From Gnetum montanum (lineage: Eukaryota > Streptophyta > Gnetopsida > Gnetales > Gnetaceae), in contig MNCI01033568.1 in NCBI GenBank assembly GCA_015680685.1, positions 388,384-448,093 on the forward strand: a DNA stretch of 59,710 nt, in the 5' to 3' direction. Below are positions 20,731-30,692 of the stretch, piece after piece. The translations under genes and the position numbers were made by a program. The notes beneath the pieces are model-generated. The model saw only the letters and a program-made list of their open reading frames with translations. It was not told the DNA's origin and did not search any database. The stretch's first letter is position 1, and every line of letters starts with the position of its first letter.

Positions 20731-21941
20731 CAAGCAGGATTAATAAATATTTTTAATTTTCTTTAATTTTACAACTTTTTTTTTTCATTTTTTTGTTTTC
20801 CAACTTTTTGTTTTATCTTTTTATCTTTTTTGTGTGTTTGTGTATTTGTCTTTTTCCATTTTTGTAAGTAATCTCTTCTACGAATAAAACACTCATGTGG
20901 ATCATTGGTTGAGGTGTGTTTTATGTTATTAAGTCATGAGGGATCAATTATTTGAAACCGTGAGCCCATTACACATACTCATCCACTCTATAAATAAAGA
21001 GGTTCTGTTCACGGGTACAGTGACATTCTTGAACTTTCTAAAACTTAAAAATTAATTTTGTGTTCATTGTACCCGAAATGAAGAAGGATGGACCAAGNNN
21101 NNNNNNNNNNNNNNNNNNNNNNNNNNNNNNNNNNNNNNNNNNNNNNNNNNNNNNNNNNNNNNNNNNNNNNNNNNNNNNNNNNNNNNNNNNNNNNNNNNNN
21201 NNNNNNNNNNNNNNNNNNNNNNNNNNNNNNNNNNNNNNNNNNNNNNNNNNNNNNNNNNNNNNNNNNNNNNNNNNNNNNNNNNNNNNNNNNNNNNNNNNNN
21301 NNNNNNNNNNNNNNNNNNNNNNNNNNNNNNNNNNNNNNNNNNNNNNNNNNNNNNNNNNNNNNNNNNNNNNNNNNNNNNNNNNNNNNNNNNNNNNNNNNNN
21401 NNNNNNNNNNNNNNNNNNNNNNNNNNNNNNNNNNNNNNNNNNNNNNNNNNNNNNNNNNNNNNNNNNNNNNNNNNNNNNNNNNNNNNNNNNNNNNNNNNNN
21501 NNNNNNNNNNNNNNNNNNNNNNNNNNNNNNNNNNNNNNNNNNNNNNNNNNNNNNNNNNNNNNNNNNNNNNNNNNNNNNNNNNNNNNNNNNNNNNNNNNNN
21601 NNNNNNNNNNNNNNNNNNNNNNNNNNNNNNNNNNNNNNNNNNNNNNNNNNNNNNNNNNNNNNNNNNNNNNNNNNNNNNNNNNNNNNNNNNNNNNNNNNNN
21701 NNNNNNNNNNNNNNNNNNNNNNNNNNNNNNNNNNNNNNNNNNNNNNNNNNNNNNNNNNNNNNNNNNNNGCCAAAGTTTTAATTGTTAAATTCACATCCTT
21801 ATCATTCAAAGTGCCTCTCGAATTCATGTAATTACCCTTGAATATATTAATCCTTGCCAATGTCCTCACTTTACACATCAATTTCAAGAAAAATCATTAA
21901 AAATTCAGTCTCTTTTAGGTGTCTTACTACTATTTGGATGA

Positions 21942-21969
21942 GATATCGCGTCCCCTGTTCCTATAAATA
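21942..21969 (+). promoter_or_regulatory. Possible internal promoter upstream of ORF2 (element D)
   Basis: GATATCGCGTCCCCTG followed by TATAAATA (21962-21969), 475 bp before the ORF2 ATG. The LTR array of D contains GATATCGCATCCCCTG (17657 region), so 15 of 16 bases agree. It looks like one LTR array unit plus a TATA box placed inside the element. Confidence 0.5.
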
Positions 21970-22409
21970 GGAACCCCCACCGCAACACTTAGCTTCATTT
22001 GGCATTTACGCGGGGGGAAGTTTTTGAATTTTTTCTCTGCGACTTGCGCTTGAGTGACCCTTACTTTTTCAACTATGTCTCATGCGCTGGTACTCCGATT
22101 TGAATTCTGTTTGAACCTGCTTGAACCTGGAGTGTTCAGTTTAGTTGTGGGGGAGAGACACTTGCCGAAAAGTGCCTAACTTTTTTGAAATTTTTCATCG
22201 CCCAAAGGACATCAATTAGGGTAATTAATACTAACACTTAGAAAAATTGTGCCAAAAATCATATGCCCTTAAGTATACTGGGATATTAAAACGAACATCC
22301 ACCTAAGTCATAGGACCCATCATTATAATTTTTGGGCATGATCACACAATAACAAACGATCTTTAATTAAGGCAAGTAGTAAGGTATAACTTGATTTCTT
22401 AAACAACCT

Positions 22410-22436
22410 TACTAACCTCAGCCCGTGTGATTGCAA
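22410..22436 (+). promoter_or_regulatory. Branch-point-like TACTAAC and decayed 3' splice site before ORF2 (element D)
   Basis: TACTAAC 22410-22416, then GTGTGATTGCAA directly before ATG 22437. Element I has the same with GATTGCAG, so the acceptor AG appears mutated to AA in D. Confidence 0.5.
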
Positions 22437-25218
22437 ATGGCCACGAAATGCTCCCAGCAGAAGAGTCCGACCCAAGGTGGAGCAAAAAAACCTAGGAGAC
22501 GTCGAAGGCAAGTCCCTGCCAGATAACATAATGAATAGGAGCTGCATTCATTCATCATCCATCAAGATGAACCTCCTACTAGACGATCCGGGCAGGCGAA
22601 AGGAGGAGCTGCTATGCCTGAACTGGGACAACAACTCACGTTGCCCCCGGAATGTGTTCAGGCTATCCACACGAAGTCCACAATCGCTTCAAGGATTGTG
22701 GAACTCAACTTCAAATCTTTTGCAGAGTTCACTCCTAAGGCTGTTAGGGATCACCTCAAAGGGTCTCCCTTATGGCCTGTCCTCTCTAAACAAGGTGCCT
22801 GGTACTTAGGCGAAATGTACCTATTTTGGCACAATAAGGAGCAAGGCACCACGGTAAACATCGGTGGTGTGACAGTAGATTTTTCTGCACAGGCGATTTC
22901 GGAAGTGTTAAATCTTCCGAATTCAGGCCCTCACGTTGCTCGGTTATCCACCCGATCAGACCCTGATGTGCAAAAGGATTGGCTAGAAAAGGCTTATGGC
23001 AGAGATAAAGCTTTTGGTGAGATGACCACGGAAGAGAGAGTTTATTTTAAAATCGGAACCTATCACCTCTTCCCTACAAAAGGTTTAAAAAGAATATCAA
23101 CATATGCGGCAAGAGGATGTGCAGTGTTGATGGGAAAGGTTAACACTAACCTTTCCCATCTATATTTAATAGAGATCCTAAGGCGATTCGAAGAACGGAA
23201 GACAGGGAAAATGACACTCCCTTTTCCTTACCTTATCAGAAAACTGTGTCGTCGGGCAGGTATTCGGGGATATACAAATGACGTCCTCCGAAAGGCCCAA
23301 AATGCTTCTTACGCTGAATTGTTAAAGGCGCCAGCTCCAAGAAAGAGCACTGGCGAAGAGCTGGAACCAGATGAAGAAGATGAAGAACAAATGACTGGAT
23401 CCCCTACAACTCAACTCGCAGGACCCAGTCAACCTCCAGCCACAGGTCCCAGCCAACAACAGGAAGCAGGACCTAGTACAGGCCAGGATCAACCACCGCC
23501 GCAAGACTATAGACTATCAATGAGCCATTTGAGGGCCATTGCTAAAACGGTCAGTTGGGGAAGTCGTGATGATGCCAATCTCTTCCGTGTCATCGATGAT
23601 GCCAGCCAGCCTACGATTTCAGTAGATTGCACAAGGGGTGAGTTGTCAATGCAAACAGGAGGAGGGGAAAGTAGATGGTCACAACAGATCTCTGGAAATG
23701 CGGCATCTTTCCAAGTTAGAGACTGGTGAAGGGGCCACTATGATGGTCATGCAACACTAGGATGCTGCGGGAGTAGCTGAGGTGGTCGCTGACCACATCA
23801 AAGAGTCTTTTAATGTACCTGTTGTGCCACCGGTAGATCTTTCAGGAGCACAGGATGCTCAAACCATTGCCGGAACCTCAATGACTCCTACTGAACATGA
23901 GGATGTATTAGACAGACTACTTCAAACAGGACAAGTTTTAACATCCCTGTTTGACATCCCCTAGGATGTAACGACAATTCAGTCAGACCTCATTTCGAAA
24001 AAGGGGAAATTGATCATATCTAAAGTAAGGGCTGAGCATGCTGAGGCTGAAGTGCAAAAATTACAAGAGCAGCTCATCACCTTACAAGCAGCACAGCGGG
24101 ATCGCTTGCAATTGGTTCCTGCAGACCAGTTAAACAATTTATAAACTGAGCAACTAACCAAACTAATTGCAGAAAATAAGAAGGTGGCAGAAGAAAAGGA
24201 GACGGCCACATGGGATGCCTCTGCAGCAAAGGCGCAAACTCATGTGCATCTTAAGGCACCCAAGGCCTTGCAAGAAGAGAATAAGTAGTTGGTTGCAGAT
24301 ACCCTTTGGTTGACTTCTGTGGAGAAGCAAAAGAATGTTCTCGATGAGCACTTTCATCGGCTGCGAGAACAATTCATTCGAGTCAACCAAGATGTAAGCC
24401 ATTTAGCTAGAGAAAATCGGACCCTCTCAATGGAGGAGGTACGCGCTATTCGACAGAAATCAACCATCGAGATTAGTGCGTGGCAGAATGAGGCTAAACG
24501 ACATGAGAAGCTGAAGGAGCATTTCCATGATCAGGTGGGGATGTATAAACAGCTCCTGGAGAAGGAGATCCATATGGCCAAAGCTCAAATCAACAGCATC
24601 AGTGCCCAACACACTAATTGGGGGGCCATTATGGACACTTATGCCTATGCCCACCAGGCGGAAATTAAGAACCAGGACCTACAGATCCAAGACTTAACTG
24701 AATACATGGAGTTGGCAAACCTCCAATATGCCAACCTGACCATGTTAACAACAGGACGCCCGAGGTCAGAACTCGAGTAGCAGGTAGCTTCCACCCACAT
24801 CAAATATGAAGTAGAATTTGCAGAACGAAAGAAGTTGGCTGAAAAATTAGATGTTGCAAATTCTAAACTCGTGATGGTAAAATAAAGCTACCAAGGAAAA
24901 AAAGATGTGGCAACCAACTTGGCTCAATGGCTAGCAGAACTTCATGAATACAAAGACAGAGCCAGAGCCTACGAAGAGGAACGACAGGTGTTCGCGGCAT
25001 GGTACGTCAAAGCTAATCAGATGTTCCTGCAACTACCCTATCCGTGGGAAGTCCCGACTCCATCAAACATCGGAGCATCAGCATGGACAGCACAAGACCC
25101 TCAGACCGAAGAGGAGAAGCTCCAGGCTATTCTTCAATGTCATCAACCTTCAAAGCTTGGAGCACGTGACAAGAGGAAAGCACCCATGGAGGAGGCACCA
25201 CCACCAGGAACTACATGA
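22437..25218 (+). pseudogene. ORF2 (element D): basic N-terminus, plant-transposon-protein-like domain, long coiled coil
   Basis: About 925 codons. The N-terminus MATKCSQQK...KKPRRRRRQ is very basic (nuclear-signal-like) and is followed by in-frame TAA (22524) and TAG. The long open part 22614-23729 holds a domain with SPLWPV, GAWYLGEMYLFWHN, INVGG-like NIGGVTVDFS, NLPNSG, YFKIGTYHLFPT and TLPFPYLIRKLCRRAGI. This pattern resembles the putative plant transposon protein family (PF20167; by eye). An A/T-GPSQ/P-rich hinge follows. After a frameshift near 23730-23780 comes a 450-residue E/K/Q-rich coiled coil (23782-24900) with stops at about 23962, 24142, 24286, 24778 and 24883, and a tail with YPWEVPTPSNIG. 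No membrane segment. Role unknown; the position is that of env. Confidence 0.75.
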
Positions 25219-25388
25219 GTTCCACATTTTTGTAGTTGTAGCATTTTTTCTCTGTGTTGTGTCTTCCCACACTACGACATTTGTCCATTTCTTTTCCATT
25301 TATTATTCCCATACCTATCCACTGTGTAATCACTAAAGCTTTTTCTCCTTTTAACTCAAGGATGAGTCTTTATTCAGTCGTGGGGGTA
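25219..25388 (+). promoter_or_regulatory. 3' tail and polypurine tract of element D
   Basis: A T-rich tail with no gene, ending in AGTCGTGGGGGTA (25376-25388) immediately before the 3' LTR. This is where plus-strand DNA synthesis would be primed. Confidence 0.85.
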
Positions 25389-26329
25389 TGATGAGACGTG
25401 ATTCGCACAGGCCACGATATCGCGTACAAGATATCACAGTCTGCCACCATGTCTATAAATAAGAGGCGGCTCTCCCTCGTTTGAGGATCCCAGTTTTAGA
25501 GTAGCGAAGCTTTGGTAGTTTGATCCCTCCAGAGTTAGAATTTTTCCCGTGTCTGCCCACAGTGTGGTGAATGTAATTGTACGGTGTCTTTATTTGAGTG
25601 TGCCATACTTGGACACGCACATGACTGGCAATAAAGATCGAGATTACTTCATCATTGCAGCATTCACTTAGTTTATTTATTTGTTATTTATTTAATGTTA
25701 TTTATTGCTTTCGTAGCATGTTGTGAGTACAACTTAACTATTAGCATCTATGGGTGTGTACGGCTAGTTAAGGAATGGGTTGCTCATCGCGATTAGTCTC
25801 TCCCCCTTAAACTCCTAGAAGTGGAACGAGTACGACTTGATTACGAGCATTTAAGTGTGACTGCTTGGTAGCCTAGTGGTGTAGCTAGGAGAATCTATGC
25901 TTAGTAACCCAGTGGCGTATTTGGGGTCTATGCTTGGTAATCCCAGTGACGTACCTAGGCCTATGCTTGGTAGTCCCAGTGGTAGTCGTGCACGAAGGCC
26001 AAGATGTATACAGTTGATCAAGGAATCGGTTGCTCGTCACACTTAGGCTAGATTAGATTTTCATACCCTTTTCCTCCCCGCTTAGAATTAGTTAATATTA
26101 TTTTCCACTGCCATCAGGAGTAGCATTAGAATTAGAACACATCATACACCTCATCTAGACTAAACCATACGTGACATATGCAAAACTAGTCTAGATGGGA
26201 AGATAGCGAACTGCGACCTAAGGCTAACTATCTAGGTGCCACAACTAGTCCATCTGTGGAGTTCGACCAGATCGCACGTGCGACACTCGTTTCGTATGGT
26301 TGAGTGTAGGGGTACCTCGCCACTCATCA
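25389..26329 (+). repeat. 3' LTR of element D
   Basis: 941 bp, TGATGAG to CTCATCA. U3 array reduced to two GATATC cores (about 25415-25440). TATAAATA at 25454-25461, AATAAA 25630-25635. Outside the array it aligns with the 5' LTR throughout; most differences are C/T or G/A. Confidence 0.93.
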
Positions 26330-26334
26330 CAAGG
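26330..26334 (+). repeat. Target-site duplication, right copy (CAAGG) of element D
   Basis: Exact repeat of 17519-17523; the sequence of C resumes here. Confidence 0.9.
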
Positions 26335-27049
26335 TAAACCTTGACTTGAGAAGGTTGCCAACAAAAAATAGAAATCTTTCTATAGAGGAAGTCTGATCTT
26401 TCTACCACTAATCTTTAAGAACTTAAACAAGTACAATAAAGCTAAAATCTACTTGAAGAAGTTGTAGATAGAAGAGATGACAGAATACATGAAGCTCGCC
26501 AACCTCTAATATGAAAACATGGCTATGCTAACTGTGGAAAGGCCAAGGACAAAGCTAAAGAAATAGGTGACCATTTCATACCTCCTTTATGAGGTTGAAT
26601 TCAAGCATCATAAAGAGACTAAACAAAAGTTGGAGACATCCAATGCAAAGCTTGATGTTCTTGGGAGTTGATTCACTGATCAATGATCAATTGCTAAGGA
26701 TCTAGCCAGAAAAAGGAACAATTACCATGAGTTGCAAAACCTTGTCAAGACATTTGACATTGAATGAAAACAAATTGTAGTGTGATTTGTAAATGTTAAG
26801 GAGTTGTTCTTGATAATGCCTTGCTTGTGGGACATCCTCGTACCAACCCACATCAGCAAAGCCACGTGGACTACATATGATTCATAGAGCAAACAAGAAA
26901 AAATGAAAGCATTGCTAGATGCTTTCCAAATTCCTCTTAAAGTAGCAACCATAATAGGATAGCCTCAACCACTACCATCACCACAAGCGTCAAAGCCTAG
27001 TAAAGATCCTTCAACATCCCAAGGGCTTCTACCTCTTGGCACTATTTGA
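26330..27049 (+). pseudogene. ORF2 remnant, C-terminal part (element C, right part)
   Basis: Continues the frame text of C after the insertion: RNLSIEEV-like, then MTEYMKLANL, ENMAMLTVERPRT, coiled coil, and a tail ending LLPLGTI-stop (TGA 27047-27049). Element B has the same order (EFANLQYENLEMLTIG, ending LPGIV-stop). Many stops. It confirms that D interrupts an older ORF2 of the B lineage. Confidence 0.7.
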
Positions 27050-27138
27050 ACGTTTCTCCATCTTTAGTAATCAGAATGATCTTACTATCAATTTTGTAAA
27101 TGATGTCTAATTTTATTATCCTAGATACCAATTTTGAC
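27050..27138 (+). other. 3' tail of element C up to the break
   Basis: Matches the start of the tail after ORF2 in B (about 12000-12090). Then the similarity stops at TTTTGAC, and unrelated sequence begins with TGTTTACGCT. The polypurine tract and LTR expected for C are missing. Confidence 0.5.
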
Positions 27139-27760
27139 TGTTTACGCTATATCACGCGACATAGCGTAATGACGCTCAGTATGATGGTGTTTCGACATAG
27201 TCCGGCATCAGAAGGATAGTCGCTTCAGCATAGGGAGAAGCTTGAGCAGCGTGATATGCGATCTCTTGTGTTAAGTCTTTTGTTCAAGGACTAGTTTACG
27301 CTCTATCACGCACAGCAGCGTAATGAGCGTAACAAGCTCCAAAATAGTCGAAGGCAGAGTCCAGAGAAGCACAACGTTCGACACTTTTTCTCCCGGCACA
27401 TGAATAACTTGTCTTTACGCTCGTTACGTGACGGTGCGTATCATTGCGTATTTCATCACTAAGGCCAGACATTGTTTATGCTTCGTTACGCGCAGCTGCG
27501 TAGTGAGCATAAATTAGTCATTATTTACGCTTCGTTACGTGCAGCTGCATAGTGAGCGTAAACTAGTCATGATCTACGCTTTGTTACACACAATTGCGTA
27601 GTGAGCGTAAAACAATTTTGAGCATGTTGTTTTTATACCAGATTACGCTCATACACGCAACACAACGCGAATGAGTGTAATACAGCCTGAAAGCAATTGA
27701 AGCACGCTCAACATGTACCTGCTCTTCACGTGCACAACACGCAAACGAGCGTGTTGTGCG
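27139..27760 (+). repeat. Array of about eight ~40-bp imperfect inverted repeats (E)
   Basis: Each unit has the form TTTACGCT...AGCGTAAA around a GCAGCTGC-like centre. Clear units are 27295-27332 (TTACGCTC/GAGCGTAA), 27475-27513 (TTTATGCT/AGCATAAA), 27524-27562 (TTTACGCT/AGCGTAAA) and 27572-27611; weaker ones are near 27141, 27413, 27643 and 27740. In the third and second last-named pair the two arms change together (C-G to T-A). GC content is higher than the surroundings. Confidence 0.75.
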
Positions 27761-28690
27761 TAGTCACAGTCTGACTTAAAATGATCAAGTCAACGGAACC
27801 CGAAATATCTGGGATCCACGTCATCAGGGTTGCACCTTTTCCAAGGAGCATCGCAGCCTATAAATACCTCAATTGATAAAGATACAGGGGGGGCAAAAAA
27901 ATCAGAGAAGCAGAGACATTTTTCTGAGCACCAGAGCACTTATCACTTTTGTTGGCGAGAAGTCAAAAGGGCAAGAGCATTTTCTGAGCAAGGAAGCATA
28001 CCTTGAGCGGAGAAACAAAGAGAAACCTTTTGGCAACTACCGACAGCACCATCCTTCAGCAAGAACAAAGCACAGTGCGCTTGAGCCTTAGCAATAGGAG
28101 AAATCATTCCTTCGGGGAAGATACGACCATTTCTCCTTTAGGGATCGCTACCCTGAGCAGAACCTACTCAAGGCAAAGGAGCAGAACAGGGATTATGAGA
28201 TCGTCTCGCCCAGTTTGCAGACTCTATCGGTCAGAAACAGTTGATCGGCAGACTTCAGAGCTTGACCATCCTTGCATCCCAGCTTTAGCCTACGAGGTAG
28301 ATCGGACTTCTGTCTGGATAGTTTCCTTGTTGTTTTGTGCTCATTTTTGCATCAAGTTATTGGGGGTCTCTCCCATTGTAACGTGACATATAAATCATAC
28401 ATTCTTTCAAAAATCGAAGCATAGATCTTTGAAAATCATGCGTTTCGCTCCTGATTAGCATCTCTTCGGCGTGTTTGATGTTATTATTGTAGCAGTCCAT
28501 CCACGTCGTTTTCCTCCCAGTTCACAGTCCCCCGAATCAAATTTCAGCACGCAAAGATCCGTAATTTTCATCGTTTTACTAATCCGTAAGTCCCTGTCTG
28601 ATCAACAAGACCGTTCAGGGCGCCACGGATTCACTTTTTCCAGCATAGCCCTTGCGTGGATCCATGGTTAAAACTGTGTACACGGAACCT
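27761..28690 (+). other. TATA box and leader-like sequence after the inverted-repeat array (E)
   Basis: GCCTATAAATACC (TATAAATA 27859-27866) lies about 100 bp after the array, the same order as in the LTRs of the main family. The downstream GC-balanced sequence has short open frames (27873-28091, 28003-28386) without recognisable protein. The whole 27139-28690 block looks like an LTR (U3-R-U5) of another retrotransposon. No termini, primer site or partner copy were found, so this is inference. Confidence 0.4.
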
Positions 28691-29450
28691 CAATCGGTAT
28701 TTCCAGCTGCCGACGTTTTCTGTCATTACAGTTTCTATCTACAACACTTTCTATTTTAATTTTTAGGAAAAATGGAAATTGTAAAGATAACTTCTCTGAC
28801 CATTGACAGATGAAATAAGTTTCTTGAGTAAATTTACTTTTCTTAAGTTCTGTCATGTTCTGCATTATAAGACAAACTTAGATATTCTGGCTCGAGTATT
28901 GCAACAGGATTCTCAACTGAAAGAGTTGTGTGACTACTGCTGTAGGTTCTTTTGTAAAAGGCTTGCACAAATATTTCCTGCATGGCAGGTGGTGAATTTT
29001 TTAGCAATATTAGGTATTTATATCCATAAACTGACCTTTTGTTATAGTTCTTATTGATTGATGATGCAATGGTGATTTTGCATCTATACAAAGACGTTGT
29101 CCTCACACTCCTGCAATAGCTGCATTTGAGATGTTTTACAGTTTGTATGTTATGCTACCTTTTTCTTTTCAAAAAATTTGGCTTACTTTTTATTTATTTT
29201 TATACCCTAGTCCTTTACCAACCTTTGAAGGAGTTAAACTTTATTTAAATTAATAGAAAAATTTGTACATGCTATTTCTATTTATCACACTAAAGCAACT
29301 GATTTTTTCAACACGATCTTAACAACTCATATGATTATTATTTTCATTTTCTACTATATGTTAATATTTTGAAAAAAATATGAAGTGCTTTAGTATTACC
29401 ATTATCACAGCTGAAGCATATACCTCCTATTCTTGATGGTCACAAGTTCG
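28691..29450 (+). other. Unassigned AT-rich sequence with an exon-like block
   Basis: No similarity to the retrotransposon parts here. At 28908-28988 an 81-bp block (27 codons, beginning DSQLKELCDY and ending RLAQIFPAWQ) is flanked by ...CAACAG and GTGGTG, as an internal exon would be; the frame is open over 28803-29057. It could be a captured or broken host-gene piece, or chance. The family is not recognised. Confidence 0.25.
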
Positions 29451-29480
29451 GAGGAAAGGTTTCCTTGAGAACCTTTCCTC
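29451..29480 (+). repeat. Perfect hairpin at the 5' break of element F
   Basis: GAGGAAAGGTT (29451-29461), 8-base loop, AACCTTTCCTC (29470-29480). ORF2 similarity starts right after it. Confidence 0.7.
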
Positions 29481-30692
29481 TAAAAGGAAAGCTGGTCATG
29501 GCAAAGATTAGGGCCAAGCACGCAGAAGCAAAGTTGGCAAGACTCCAAGAAAGGCTCATTGCTCTGCAAGCTACACAACGGGACCCAACTCAATTTCTTC
29601 CCGCAGACCAGTTGGACACTTTTGGGATGGAGCAACTTAATAAACTATTGGCAGATAATAAAAGAGTGGAGGAGGAGAAGGAGAAGGTTGACTAGGATGC
29701 CTCCAAGGCACAAGCGCAAACCTACATGCACACTAAGGCACTCAGAACTTTACAGGAAGAAAATAAAGAGCTTGTTGCTGACAATTGACCTCTATGGAGA
29801 AATAGAAGAATGTTCTCAAGGAAAACTTTTAGCAATTATGAGAATAGTTGGTTAGGGTCAACCAAGACATGAATCATTTAGCCAGAGAGAATCGAACCCT
29901 CTCAATGGAGGAGGTATGCGTAATCCATCAGAAGATAGCCATCAAAATAAGTGCATGGCAAAACAAGGCCAAGAGGCATGAAAATTTAAAGGAGCACTTT
30001 AGAGACCAAGTGGGGATGTAAAAAAAATCATAGAAAAGGATATCCATATGACCAAGGTCCACATCAACACTTTCAATGCTCAACACACTAATTAGCAAGC
30101 CATATTGGACACATATGCGTTTGTCCACCAAATAGAGCTTAAAAGCTGGGACCTACAAATTTAAGATCTCATAGAGTACATGGAATTGGTAAACCTATGG
30201 TATGCCAATTTAGCCATGTTGATAGCAGGACACCCAAGAATGGAGCTTGAGAAGCAGGTAGCTACCACCTACACCAAATATGAAGCAGAATTTGCAAAGC
30301 TTAAGAAAATGTTGCAAAAGCTAGAAATCACAAATTTTGAACTAGATGTGGTTAAGACTAGCTACCAAGGCTAGAAAGATGTCACAGCAGACTTGGCTTA
30401 ATGGCTTATAGATTTTCAGGAGTACAGGGACAAAGCCAGAGCCTACGAGGAGGAATGACTGTTGTTTATGGCTTGGTATGTTAAAGCAAATCAAATGTTC
30501 CCGCAACTACCATGTCCATGGGAGGTGTTAACTCCATCAAACATTAGAGCATCAGCATGGATGACACAAGACCCTTGAACTAAAGAGGAAAAGCTCCAAG
30601 CATTATTGTAGAGCCATCAAATTCCACAATCTGGAGCACAAGTCATGAGGAAGTGACCCATGGAGGAGCCACCGCCACCTAGAACCACATGA
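29481..30692 (+). pseudogene. ORF2, C-terminal coiled-coil half (element F)
   Basis: Follows D closely: GKLVMAKIRAKHAEAKLARLQERL, PADQLDT, EQLNKLLADNKRVEEEKEK, NRTLSMEEV, YMELVNLWYANLAML, AYEEE and the ending EEPPPPRTT-stop (TGA 30690-30692). Parts 29465-29695 and 30180-30374 are open. At several codons where D has a stop, F has K, E or G, so F helps to infer the ancestral frame. Frameshifts occur near 29787 and 30020. A heptad-rich coiled coil is the only visible structure. Confidence 0.7.

Larger units (their letters stand above)
20731..22436 (+). other. Spacer between gag and ORF2 with a 671-base assembly gap (element D)
   Basis: Starts T-rich (20755-20870). The gap is 21098-21768 (all N). 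By comparison with I, the bases left of the gap match 56768 on the minus strand. After the gap come the internal promoter-like segment (21942-21969), a leader with CTGGTACTCCGATTTGAATT (also in I near 55600), and a polypurine-like AGTTGTGGGGGA (22143-22154). No coding sequence is visible; open frames spanning the gap are artefacts of N. Confidence 0.75.
17524..26329 (+). mobile_element. Element D: complete pol-less gag-ORF2 LTR retrotransposon
   Basis: 8806 bp as assembled, with LTRs at both ends, a perfect 5-bp target duplication, primer site, gag, spacer, ORF2 and polypurine tract. No protease, RT or integrase is found. The 671-base gap (21098-21768) lies in the spacer, and the homologous spacer of I, which is gap-free, contains no pol either. 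It therefore depended on enzymes from a relative such as B or H. It splits the ORF2 of C. The two LTRs differ by eye at roughly 8% of positions in a 145-bp U5 stretch, so the insertion is not recent. Confidence 0.92.

Noticed and set aside
21045-21887. Long open frames of mostly X
   Set aside because: Produced by the run of N; no coding evidence.
23962-24885. In-frame stops in ORF2 of D as a signature of CHG-methylation decay (CAG to TAG)
   Set aside because: At the sites comparable with F the ancestral codons look like AAG, GAG or GGA, not CAG, so the idea is not supported here.
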